A stretch of 47,472 nucleotides of DNA from Christensenellaceae bacterium Phil1 (GTDB taxonomy: Bacteria; Bacillota; Clostridia; Christensenellales; CAG-138), in the NCBI GenBank assembly GCA_001940855.1, contig MSGS01000041.1:1-47472 (forward strand), in the 5' to 3' direction. Shown piece by piece: positions 16,159 to 23,229 of this stretch; within the stretch, counting starts at the first letter, position 1; every line of letters starts with the position of its first letter. The position numbers were made by a program, and so were the translations under genes. Below the pieces are notes generated by a model. That model searched no databases and was not told the DNA's origin. It saw only the letters and a list, made by a program, of their open reading frames with translations.

Positions 16159-17489
16159 AGCTCCTGTGTCCTTTCCTGTTCCGGCGTTCTGCGTAAAATG
16201 CCGTCCACGTTTTTCTTGATAACCCCGTATTCCTGCAACGTCCGCTTCCCCTTGCCGTACTCGGCGGCCAGCTTCGACTTTTCAGCGTCCAGCCGGTCAT
16301 ACTCTGTTTTGAGGGCGGGGAGATCGGGCAGCTTCGTCATGCCGCTTTCTTTCAGCGCCCGCGCCGCCGCTTCATAGAGGATTAGGGCGCTCTCATGCTC
16401 CCGGCGATACCGGGGCTTGTCCTTTGCGCGTTTATACTCGTCGGCCACCGGCCTTGTCTGCTTATATGTCGTGACGTGCTTAATAAGCAGCGCCATATCC
16501 GCAAGGCGGCGTTCCGCGCCTTTGAGGGCGGCGGCAGCTCCGTCGTTGGCTGCGGCCAGCTCCGCGATACGGATGTCCAAATCCTCGTAAGCGTCAATGC
16601 CATGCTCGGTGATGAAGTTCACCGTCTTTGCGGCGCGTTTGAGATTTTCGATTTTCGCCCAATGCTCGTACCCCGCCGATTGCTGCGCCTTGATGCTGCT
16701 TTCAATATCTATGAGCAGGGAGATACCCTTGCGCTCCGGCTTCGGGGCGCGGGCAACGGGCTTGCCCTTGATACGGTCTGTAATGGCTTCTTCGGTGTAG
16801 CTTTCGCCCAAGGTCTTGCAGCGGGTGAAACGCTCCTGCCTCGGCGCACGGAATGAGATGTATTTGCCGTGCTTTATCTCATACCCCGCCGCTTCCATGC
16901 GGCGCAGGAAGTCGTCAAAATCCTTTGACAAGGGTATGAGCGCGTCGATGGCGGTTTTCAGTTTGCCTTTCCAGCTCGTCCCGGTTTTCTCCGCTGTGTA
17001 CTCGGCGTAGCTCTTTCCCTTGCTCTGACCGGGAGTGACGATGGACAGGCCGTTTTCCCGGCATAGCCTGTCGCTGGTGCGCCGGATGTGGGCGTAGCTC
17101 TGTTTGTTGGAAACATACTTTTTATGCTCCATGAAGTCGGCGGCGCAAAAGAGAATGTGGTTATGGATATGCCCCTTGTCAATGTGGGTGGAAAGGACGT
17201 ATTCATACTTGCCGCCAAGCACTTCATCGGCAAGCTGCCGCCCGATTTCGTGCGCCAGCTCCGGCGTAGCCTCTCCCGGCTCAAAGGATTGTATCAGGTG
17301 ATGGGCGAGGTTGTTCCCCTTGTGCATGGCCGCCTGTTTTAGCGTCAATTCAAACTCAATATCCGCTGTTTCAAAGGAGCAGCCGAAAGAGGACACAAGC
17401 AGCTTGCCGTCCGTCTTGTCCGGGTTTTGGATGTAGTCAAGGGCTTTCTTTACGGTGCTTTTAACAGGCTTAATCTTTGTAACCGCCAT
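16155..17489 (-). CDS. Relaxase / mobilization nuclease (MobA/VirD2-like)
   Basis: The 444-residue protein should nick oriT and pilot the transferred strand. The N-terminal relaxase domain shows the metal-binding cluster HIDKGHIHNH, with His102, His107, His109 and His111. Tyr19 in the sequence ALDYIQN is a plausible catalytic tyrosine, but I cannot prove it. Residues after about 230 form a long charged helical region, as is usual in MOBP-type relaxases of Tn1549-like elements. The start ATG at 17487-17489 lies inside mobC, and the 40-base overlap implies coupled expression. The oriT candidate repeat (17796-17889) lies just upstream of mobC. Confidence 0.93.
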   Translation of the reverse strand: MAVTKIKPVKSTVKKALDYIQNPDKTDGKLLVSSFGCSFETADIEFELTLKQAAMHKGNNLAHHLIQSFEPGEATPELAHEIGRQLADEVLGGKYEYVLSTHIDKGHIHNHILFCAADFMEHKKYVSNKQSYAHIRRTSDRLCRENGLSIVTPGQSKGKSYAEYTAEKTGTSWKGKLKTAIDALIPLSKDFDDFLRRMEAAGYEIKHGKYISFRAPRQERFTRCKTLGESYTEEAITDRIKGKPVARAPKPERKGISLLIDIESSIKAQQSAGYEHWAKIENLKRAAKTVNFITEHGIDAYEDLDIRIAELAAANDGAAAALKGAERRLADMALLIKHVTTYKQTRPVADEYKRAKDKPRYRREHESALILYEAAARALKESGMTKLPDLPALKTEYDRLDAEKSKLAAEYGKGKRTLQEYGVIKKNVDGILRRTPEQERTQEL

Positions 17490-17779
17490 ATCTCGTCAAG
17501 CGCCCCCTTTATGTCCTCGATGTCCTGTGCGTAGACCGTCCCCGTGGCGTTTATCCGCTTTGCAATCTGATTGACGTTGACGCCGATCTTCTGTATTTCG
17601 GCGGTCTGCGCCTTAATGTGGGAATAGTCCACATTGATGATATAGCCGTCAATGAGCATCTTCCGGGCGTATGCCGAAAAGTTGCCCGTGTGCAGCAGCT
17701 TCATCTTTTGCTCTATAAGCGTCCGTTCCTCTGCCGTCACGGGGACGCGGAGGACGATGCCGCGTTTCCTGTTCGCCAT
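17450..17779 (-). CDS. mobC: MobC-like relaxosome accessory protein
   Basis: The 109-residue protein opens with MANRKRGIVLRVPVTAEERTL and has a middle segment NFSAYARKMLIDGY plus the typical GVNVNQIAKRIN block of MobC proteins. These ribbon-helix-helix-type accessory factors bind oriT and help the relaxase open the DNA. I chose the ATG at 17777-17779; the alternative ATG at 17797 lies inside the oriT-like repeat and has no ribosome site. The gene precedes and overlaps the relaxase gene by 40 bases. The short distance to the palindromes at 17796-17889 supports both its own identity and that of the oriT. Confidence 0.9.
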   Translation of the reverse strand: MANRKRGIVLRVPVTAEERTLIEQKMKLLHTGNFSAYARKMLIDGYIINVDYSHIKAQTAEIQKIGVNVNQIAKRINATGTVYAQDIEDIKGALDEIWRLQRLSLLKAP

Positions 17780-17795
17780 GCTCTCGCCGCCTCTC

Positions 17796-17889
17796 ATAAG
17801 GGTTTGGGATTATCCCAACAAGCAAAACGCGCCGCGCCGGACGGCGCGTTTTTCGGGAGTGTGGCTACACTCCCTATGCTTGCTGCGGT
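17796..17889 (-). repeat. Inverted repeat copy 2: likely oriT upstream of mobC
   Basis: Outer blocks 17796-17826 and 17853-17889 are identical (31 and 37 bases) to the reverse complement of copy 1. The 26-base middle (17827-17852) is a different GC-rich hairpin with arms ACGCGCCG and CGGCGCGT. The position just upstream of mobC/relaxase, with several nested palindromes, is typical of an origin of transfer. The nick position cannot be read. Confidence 0.72.
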
Positions 17890-18032
17890 CTTTTTCCCTA
17901 CACTAATAAGACAAACGCAAAGACGCTTTTTGCCCGTTTTTCGGAGGATGCTGCAATACTTTTTGTTGCCCTCGACCGCAGAGAAACCGAAATTGCCAAA
18001 GAAGCGCAAAGTTTTTTCTTATGAAAAATCCC

Positions 18033-18064
18033 CCCGTTAAAATTGTCTTATCACAATTAACGGG
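18033..18064. promoter_or_regulatory. Inverted repeat upstream of the serine recombinase
   Basis: CCCGTTAA (18033-18040) and TTAACGGG (18057-18064) are perfect arms, with further pairing TTGT/ACAA inside. The site overlaps the ribosome binding region GGGAGG, so it could be a recombinase-binding operator or an mRNA hairpin that blocks translation. Confidence 0.55.
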
Positions 18065-18075
18065 AGGATTATTAT

Positions 18076-18690
18076 ATGCACAGCAATATTTACGGTTATA
18101 TCAGAGTGAGCAGCAAAGACCAAAACGAGGCGCGGCAGCTTGCCGCACTTGGCGGTTACCACATACCGCAGGGAAACCTCTTTATCGAAAAGCAAAGCGG
18201 CAGGGATTTTGACCGCCCGAAATACAAGCGGCTTATGAAAAAGCTGAAAGCGGGCGACCTGCTTATCGTGAAAAGCATTGACCGTTTAGGCAGAGATTAC
18301 GACGAGATTTTAGAGCAATGGCGTATCATCACAAAGGAACGGGGCGCGGATATTCTCATTGTGGATATGCCCCTGCTTGATACGCGCACCGAGGGGCGCG
18401 ACCTTACGGGGACGTTTATTGCCGACCTTGTTTTGCAGATACTTTCCTATGTCGCGGAGGTAGAGCGCGGAAATATCCGGCAGCGTCAAGCCGAGGGCAT
18501 AGCGGCGGCGCAGGCGCGGGGCGTTTCGTTCGGTAGACCGAAAAAGAGCTTGCCGGAGGATTTTCCGTTATGGTACGCCGATTGGAAAGCGGGGCGCATG
18601 ACCGTAAATGAGCTTGCTGCAAAATGCGGCATGAGCCGCCCGACGCTGTATAAGCACATCAAAGAGTACGCGGCTATTCTTCCCTCATAG
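18076..18690 (+). CDS. Serine recombinase (resolvase/invertase family)
   Basis: This 204-residue protein has the classical small resolvase/invertase layout. The N-terminal catalytic domain (about 1-140) contains YIRVSS with nucleophile Ser12, the helix segment SIDRLGRDY with arginine residues, and EVERGNIRQRQAEGI; a C-terminal Hin-like HTH (about 155-200) includes MTVNELAAKCGMSRPTLYKHIKEY. The family catalyses site-specific inversion or resolution at short inverted sites. It lies about 190 bases from one member of the 68-nt inverted repeat pair and just upstream of the AraC gene, with which it overlaps by 17 bases tail to tail. Which DNA it acts on is unknown. Confidence 0.93.
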   Translation: MHSNIYGYIRVSSKDQNEARQLAALGGYHIPQGNLFIEKQSGRDFDRPKYKRLMKKLKAGDLLIVKSIDRLGRDYDEILEQWRIITKERGADILIVDMPLLDTRTEGRDLTGTFIADLVLQILSYVAEVERGNIRQRQAEGIAAAQARGVSFGRPKKSLPEDFPLWYADWKAGRMTVNELAAKCGMSRPTLYKHIKEYAAILPS

Positions 18691-19561
18691 AAGCCCGGTA
18701 CTCGGTAGGCGTTTGCCCCGTCATGCGTTTGAATAGCTCCGTAAAGCTGCCTTGATTTTTGAAACCGCACTTTTCAGCGATATAGGAAAACGGGGCTTCC
18801 GTTACTTCCATAAGCTGCTTTGCCCTTGAAATACGCAGCTTGTTCAAGTACATTTGCGGGCTATCCCCCAAGGTTTTCTTAAACGCCGTAGAAAAATAAT
18901 TTGTCGATAGACCCGTCATTTTTGCGAGATATTCAACCGTCAATTCTTTCATGTAATTGTCGTTCATATACTCCGCGACGGAACGAATACCCTTTTGATA
19001 GCCGACCGCAGGGCTTTTTCTTCCGTCAACGTCCTCGTCGGCTATGGCTAAATCAATGATTTCATCACAAATCAGCGCGGCAAGGTGCCTTAACTTGTGG
19101 TGGTTTGTTTCCGCGCCCCGCTTAAACTCCCGCTTGAATACGTTGATATACATTTTTAATTCGTCGGAAATGCGGAAGATACGGTTTAACGCTATATCTT
19201 CCTTTCCGCGCTCCCGCATGAAGCTGTCAAAGTATTCGCGCTCAAAAACAATATCCGTATGCGAAACGTCCGGCGTGTTATACTTCATGCCATGCCCGCT
19301 GACCGGCGGCACAGGATAGACCCACCCCACCTCTCCGAAGTAGATTGCGTCCTCTCGTATCAGAAACGGGATAGGCGTATGCGGGATAATAAACTCATAG
19401 GAATTGTGCGAGTGGTTGAACGCGGGCATTACATTGTCCGGGGCTTTTATCAGCGTCGCCATTGACATATTCTCGGTATAGGCGTGTTCGCAGCGTATTT
19501 TGAATTGCTCCGGCGCGGGGCTATGCGCCGCGAACAAAATCATCATTTTCTCCATATCCAT
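18674..19561 (-). CDS. AraC family transcriptional regulator
   Basis: The 295-residue protein has an N-terminal cupin-like sensing region (FNHSHNSYEFIIPH at about 47-60) and a C-terminal AraC DNA-binding domain (about 195-292) with two HTH motifs; the second ends YIAEKCGFKNQGSFTELFKRMTG. Such regulators usually respond to a small ligand. ATG 19561 is preceded by AAAGGAG with a spacing of about nine bases. It is divergent from the small gene at 19744 and the lipoprotein genes, so it is a candidate activator of that cargo. It overlaps the recombinase stop by 17 bases. The ligand cannot be predicted. Confidence 0.94.
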   Translation of the reverse strand: MDMEKMMILFAAHSPAPEQFKIRCEHAYTENMSMATLIKAPDNVMPAFNHSHNSYEFIIPHTPIPFLIREDAIYFGEVGWVYPVPPVSGHGMKYNTPDVSHTDIVFEREYFDSFMRERGKEDIALNRIFRISDELKMYINVFKREFKRGAETNHHKLRHLAALICDEIIDLAIADEDVDGRKSPAVGYQKGIRSVAEYMNDNYMKELTVEYLAKMTGLSTNYFSTAFKKTLGDSPQMYLNKLRISRAKQLMEVTEAPFSYIAEKCGFKNQGSFTELFKRMTGQTPTEYRASMREE

Positions 19562-19743
19562 TATATCAATCTCCTTTGAATGATGGGCTTAAATCCATTA
19601 TACCATAAGCCGTTTCGGTTTTCTACTGCGATTGTGGCAAATCTCCGACTAATTTTGCAAACCTATTTATTTCTTCACATTTTCTTGCTATAATGAGGGC
19701 GTAGTTGTTACTGCACCCTTATGTGATAAGCAAAGGAGGTTAA

Positions 19744-19935
19744 ATGTTGCCGGAGGATTTATCCAAACTGCTCAAAAAGGCTTACTCGCTCGACAGGAAA
19801 GCAGAGAAAATCGCCGCCGCCGAAAAAGCAATAGAACAACTGACACGCGAAGAAAAAGTCAATCCCAAAAGCAAAGCGAAAAAGGAGAAATCCGACGACG
19901 CGCCGCTTGCGGAAAAGCCAAATGGAGGGAGTTAA
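19744..19935 (+). CDS. Small charged ICE protein of unknown function
   Basis: The 63-residue product is highly charged, begins MLPEDLSKLLKKAYSLDRK and ends in a Lys/Glu-rich disordered tail. No family is recognised. The case for being real is the strong ribosome site AAAGGAGG ending at 19740 and a likely -10 TATAAT upstream at 19690-19695. It stands between the AraC regulator and the lipoprotein genes. The first copy of GGAGTTAAGAAAAG overlaps its stop codon. Confidence 0.6.
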   Translation: MLPEDLSKLLKKAYSLDRKAEKIAAAEKAIEQLTREEKVNPKSKAKKEKSDDAPLAEKPNGGS

Positions 19936-20050
19936 GAAAAGCACACTATTTTTACAGGCGTACTTTCCCGAAAAAGTGCAGCAAAAAAGCCGCGTAACCT
20001 ACGGTTAGCGGCAAAAAAACAGGAGTTAAGAAAAGTGTACCTTTCTTAAC
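19928..20050. repeat. Direct 14-bp repeat and palindromes upstream of lipoprotein 1
   Basis: GGAGTTAAGAAAAG occurs at 19928-19941 and 20022-20035. The second copy forms a 9-bp inverted repeat, GTTAAGAAA (20025-20033) with TTTCTTAAC (20042-20050). Between them, GCCGC-G-TAACC pairs with GGTTA-GCGGC (19989-20012), flanked on the minus strand by a T-run. This gives a minus-strand terminator-like structure and a possible operator in the lipoprotein leader. Confidence 0.6.
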
Positions 20051-20098
20051 ACGAAAACGCAGCCGACGCGAATTGTCGGCAGAATGGAGGAAACCACA

Positions 20099-20623
20099 AT
20101 GAAGAAGATTTTAGCATTAGCACTTGCCCTTATGATGGTACTCGCACTCGCCGCTTGCGGCGGCAAGACAGACCCCGCGCCATCCGGCGACAACACGTCC
20201 GACCCCGGCACTTCACAGCAGGAACCGTCCAATACTCCCGACCCCGGCACAAACGAGCCGAACGAAACACTCGATGATTCAGACAATAGCCAGTCGTCCG
20301 GCGAGCCTGAGGGTACAAGCGTTGAATGGCCGGAAAACGAATGGACTGCGATTATTCCCAAAGCAGCAGATACCGTGATAAAAATTGATGAAAATATGAG
20401 TACGGGAATGGGCAGCGCCTACGCAATCTATATGGACTGGACGGACGAGGACGCACATAGCTACGGACAAAAGATAGCTGAAACCGGAGTTGTAGCGGCG
20501 GCTCCGGAAATAATTGATGGCGTGTTCCAAATGTCTTATACCGACCCCGACAGCGGACGAATGGTTCAGATTACAGAACTCGGCGAAACCGAAGATGATT
20601 ATGTAATCGTGCTTTACAAGTAA
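20099..20623 (+). CDS. Predicted lipoprotein 1 of a three-gene paralogous set
   Basis: The 174-residue protein has a lipoprotein signal peptide with lipobox LAAC and modified Cys20, then a Pro/Ser/Glu-rich linker (xGKxDPxPSG motif shared with its neighbours) and a C-terminal domain of about 95 residues containing the motif EWPENEWTAIIPK. That block resembles WPDNEFTKLVPK in lipoprotein 3, so the domain is shared, and I think it belongs to the DUF6591-like group, though this is from memory. ATG 20099 follows AATGGAGG. No enzymatic motif is visible. It should be anchored to the outer face of the membrane. Confidence 0.82.
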   Translation: MKKILALALALMMVLALAACGGKTDPAPSGDNTSDPGTSQQEPSNTPDPGTNEPNETLDDSDNSQSSGEPEGTSVEWPENEWTAIIPKAADTVIKIDENMSTGMGSAYAIYMDWTDEDAHSYGQKIAETGVVAAAPEIIDGVFQMSYTDPDSGRMVQITELGETEDDYVIVLYK

Positions 20624-20643
20624 GCAGAATGGAGGAAAACACT

Positions 20644-21237
20644 ATGAAAAAGGTTTTAGCAATTCTTTTAGCGGCTATGCTGCTGCTATCCCTTGCCGCT
20701 TGCAGCGGCAAGGACGACCCGAAACCGTCCGGCAATTCCGGCGGCGACACGCCCCCGGCAAGCTCACAGCAGAACGACCCCGGCACAGACGAGCCGGACA
20801 ATAAAGGCGGCGAACAGTCCAGCGGCGATATTTTTGATATTGCGGATACGGATATCCGCGCTTATGCGTCGGATTTAACAACGACATTGACTGGCGACGA
20901 GGCCGCCGCCTTGATTGCGAAAATCCCTGCGGAAATCAAGAAAGGCATCGGCGAATTGGGCAAAGACCTCTGTAATATTAGCCCCGATTACAAAAACAAC
21001 GACAGTTATAATTTCGGCGTAGTGTTCCTTGTTCCCAAAGGCTCCGAGGTGGATTACTACACAAAGCTCACCGATTATTACAAGACCTTGGACGGTACTG
21101 TAACAGATGAAACCGTCATTGGAGATCACTACTTCTTCGAGATGGAGTTTTCTTGGGGAACGCTTTGGCAATGTGAACTTAGCTCACATAACGAAGATAA
21201 CGCGGCAATCACAGTAGGGTTTACGATAAACGAATAA
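20644..21237 (+). CDS. Predicted lipoprotein 2 of a three-gene paralogous set
   Basis: The 197-residue protein has the same N-terminal layout as its neighbours: lipobox LAAC with Cys20, then SGKDDPKPSG and a disordered Ser/Glu-rich linker. The C-terminal domain differs, beginning IFDIADTDIRAYASDLTT and containing two Cys. It lacks the WPxNE block of lipoproteins 1 and 3. The ATG at 20644 follows GGAGGAAAACACT, 20 bases after the stop of lipoprotein 1, so the two are likely in one transcript. No catalytic motif is seen and the function is unknown. Confidence 0.82.
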   Translation: MKKVLAILLAAMLLLSLAACSGKDDPKPSGNSGGDTPPASSQQNDPGTDEPDNKGGEQSSGDIFDIADTDIRAYASDLTTTLTGDEAAALIAKIPAEIKKGIGELGKDLCNISPDYKNNDSYNFGVVFLVPKGSEVDYYTKLTDYYKTLDGTVTDETVIGDHYFFEMEFSWGTLWQCELSSHNEDNAAITVGFTINE

Positions 21238-21294
21238 AATCCGAAGAAAGCGCAAACTCACAGGCGGTTGGCAGAGTTGCCTATCTAACTGAAA

Positions 21295-21357
21295 CATGAG
21301 AGCCGCAAAAGCTCAAAACCGCAAAAGGCGGCCGCTCAATGAGTAGTCGCCTGTTGC
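21295..21357 (+). repeat. Direct repeat copy A upstream of lipoprotein 3
   Basis: This 63-base element matches 22105-22168 except for one indel and two substitutions. It ends in a long hairpin, with arms GCAAAAGGCG and CGCCTGTTGC in this copy (one mismatch). The two copies flank the lipoprotein 3 gene in the same orientation. Confidence 0.9.
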
Positions 21358-21374
21358 TCAAAAGGAGGTAGCAG

Positions 21375-22079
21375 ATGAAGAAAATTATAGCACTCATGCT
21401 TGTACTTGTGATGGCTTTATCGCTTGCCGCTTGCGGTGGTAATACCGACCCCGCCCCGTCCGGCAGCGACACAGAAACAACAACACCATCACAAAGCACA
21501 GGCGGCACAACCACCCCCGGCACTTCTGAAACCGATATGCCCGACATGGAAGATATAGACTTTTCTTCCATTATAGCGGGTAACGGCAGTACAAATGTGA
21601 TTTACGGCGAACTTGATGCCGCGCAAAAGCAAGCCCTCATTGACGCGGGTAAAGCAGACGGAGTTGATGTAACCTTTAATTCCGACGGCTCTACCACCTT
21701 TGTCAGCGAGGACGGCGAAACGGTGCAAAAAGCAGACGGCACATGGACGTTCAAGGGAGAAAACGGCGAAGAAGCACAGATCGGCGGCAACTGGCCGGAT
21801 AACGAGTTTACAAAACTTGTACCCAAGCCGGATTTTGCCTTAACCGCAGCGTCTACCGAGGGTGAGGGCTTTTCCGTTGCTTTTGCCGACGCCACTATCG
21901 ACCAAATCCGCGCTTATGCAGAAAGCGTGAAAGACGCCGGATTTTCTATCGACGAACAGACGGAAAATCAAGAAGCCGCTGGCATAGTTGTTTATTCCTA
22001 TACTGCAAAGAACGCGGAGGGTTATACCATTGAAATCTTCTCTGCTTCCGGCGTGAGTGGTCTTACGATTTACAGATAA
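21375..22079 (+). CDS. Predicted lipoprotein 3 of a three-gene paralogous set
   Basis: The 234-residue protein has lipobox LAAC with Cys20, a GGNTDPAPSG linker like lipoprotein 1, a beta-rich middle (residues about 75-145, with an acidic GDG motif region) and a C-terminal domain containing GNWPDNEFTKLVPK followed by an alpha/beta pattern (DATIDQIRAYAESVKDAGF). It is the largest member and looks like a two-domain version. ATG 21375 follows AAAGGAGG. It is flanked by the 63/64-base direct repeats (21295-21357 and 22105-22168), which suggests gain by duplication or insertion and makes loss by recombination possible. Function unknown. Confidence 0.83.
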   Translation: MKKIIALMLVLVMALSLAACGGNTDPAPSGSDTETTTPSQSTGGTTTPGTSETDMPDMEDIDFSSIIAGNGSTNVIYGELDAAQKQALIDAGKADGVDVTFNSDGSTTFVSEDGETVQKADGTWTFKGENGEEAQIGGNWPDNEFTKLVPKPDFALTAASTEGEGFSVAFADATIDQIRAYAESVKDAGFSIDEQTENQEAAGIVVYSYTAKNAEGYTIEIFSASGVSGLTIYR

Positions 22080-22104
22080 GGATTATTCAATACTTCACTT
22101 TTTA

Positions 22105-22168
22105 CATGAGAGCCGCAAAAAGCTCAAAACCGCAAAAGGCGGCTGCTCAATGAGTAGTCGCCTTTTGC
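22105..22168 (+). repeat. Direct repeat copy B downstream of lipoprotein 3, with perfect long hairpin
   Basis: The 64-base copy contains GCAAAAGGCG (22132-22141) and CGCCTTTTGC (22159-22168), a perfect 10-bp stem. The bases between can extend it to about 17 pairs around a 3-base loop if G-T pairs are allowed. No strong T-run follows. Confidence 0.85.
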
Positions 22169-22201
22169 ATATCCGGCGTAATTTTCAAGGAGGGATTAAG
22201 A

Positions 22202-22276
22202 ATGACACGACGCAGAATAAACATAGCAGCTACTGCTCTATATCAAAATAACGGGAGTGTCATTCGTCACTTTTAA
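22202..22276 (+). CDS. Possible 24-residue peptide gene
   Basis: An ATG at 22202 follows AAGGAGGGATTAAGA, a strong ribosome site, and encodes MTRRRINIAATALYQNNGSV plus four residues before a TAA stop. No family is recognised. It could be a leader peptide, a cut-down remnant of a longer gene, or chance. Only the ribosome site supports it. Confidence 0.3.
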   Translation: MTRRRINIAATALYQNNGSVIRHF

Positions 22277-22330
22277 GAAAATCGACGCTGCCGGAGTAGT
22301 ATAGCACGACAACTACATACGCCCGAAAAA

Positions 22331-22378
22331 CAAGCGCAGAGTAATACCCGAAAAGGTGTTACTCCGCGCTTGTCTTTT
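22331..22378 (+). terminator. Terminator closing the lipoprotein cargo
   Basis: Arms CAAGCGCAGAGTAATACC (22331-22348) and GGTGTTACTCCGCGCTTG (22355-22372) pair with three mismatches around CGAAAA and are followed by TCTTTT. The stretch 22080-22525 otherwise holds repeat copy B, the small peptide frame and the sigma-gene leader. Confidence 0.8.
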
Positions 22379-22501
22379 ATGTGCAAGAAGTCTTGTTAGG
22401 TTTTTCTGCTATGAAAAATTATTTTGGAAAAGGAGGTGCTTAGCGGGTAGCAAACGGCGTTCCGTTTGTCATGTTAGCGGAAAGGGAGAGAACCACCCCA
22501 T

Positions 22502-22518
22502 CCCCCAGCGAAAGGGGG
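22502..22518 (+). promoter_or_regulatory. Hairpin that can hide the ribosome site of the sigma-like gene
   Basis: CCCCC at 22502-22506 can pair with GGGGG at 22514-22518 across the loop AGCGAAA. The G-run is the ribosome binding site of the gene starting at 22526. This suggests translational control of the regulator. Confidence 0.5.
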
Positions 22519-22525
22519 TGAGAAG

Positions 22526-23197
22526 ATGGAAGCTATCCCCCGCGACTATGGCGCACGGTGCCGTTTCGACGCATATTGTAAAACGGTGCTGCACCATGAG
22601 GCGATAAACTACTTGCGGGAATTGCAGCGCCGAGGCAAACGCGAAACGTCCCTTGACGCGCTTTCGCAAGCAGACATGGACAAGCTCTGCACGACAGACC
22701 GTTATCCGAGCGACAGCTTTGTGTTTTGTTCGCATGGCTACGAGCTGCATATCGACAACGAGCTTGTGGCCGAGGCCTTTGCAGGGCTTTCCGCGACGGA
22801 GCAAAGTATCTTGATACTGAACTGCGTTTTAGGACTGTCCGACCAAGAAATCGGCTGCCTCATGGAAATGTCCCGCAGCGCCGTCCAGCGCCGCAGGGCA
22901 AAGACGCTGAAAGAGCTTCGGGTAAAATTGATGGCATTGATGCCGGAGGGAGGTTGGAACCGTATGAAGCAATCCAGCTATAAGGACAAGGAGCTTTTGC
23001 CCTTGTCGGTGATCGAGCTTGCCCGCGCTGGCGACGCCGAGGCCGTGGAGCAAGTGCTACGCTACTACGAGGGGTACATAAACAAGTTGTGTACCCGGAC
23101 GCTCTACGACGACTACGGACAGCCTCGCGTCCGTCTGGACGAGTGCATGAAGCACCGTTTGGAAATCAAGCTCATTCACGCCATCGTAACGATGTGA
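22526..23197 (+). CDS. Sigma-70 region 4-like regulator fused in frame to an ICE HTH domain
   Basis: The 223-residue frame joins two proteins that are usually separate in Tn916/Tn1549 elements. Residues 1-145 are a sigma-70-like protein (region 4 HTH around LGLSDQEIGCLMEMSRSAVQRRRA). Residues 147-223 begin MKQSSYKDKELLPLSVIELA and match the small HTH-domain proteins that usually follow it. An internal ATG at 22964 is preceded by GGAGGGAGG, so that second protein can also be made alone. Whether the fusion is natural or two independently started proteins are made cannot be decided from sequence. These genes normally act on transfer and excision gene expression. Confidence 0.75.
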   Translation: MEAIPRDYGARCRFDAYCKTVLHHEAINYLRELQRRGKRETSLDALSQADMDKLCTTDRYPSDSFVFCSHGYELHIDNELVAEAFAGLSATEQSILILNCVLGLSDQEIGCLMEMSRSAVQRRRAKTLKELRVKLMALMPEGGWNRMKQSSYKDKELLPLSVIELARAGDAEAVEQVLRYYEGYINKLCTRTLYDDYGQPRVRLDECMKHRLEIKLIHAIVTM

Positions 23198-23229
23198 CCG
23201 CAGCGCCCGGCAGCGGAAGCGGCTTTACC

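Noticed and set aside
22356..22607. Plus-strand open frame of 83 codons before the sigma-like gene
   Set aside because: It runs through a terminator, ends inside the sigma-like gene and has no ribosome site or plausible protein composition.
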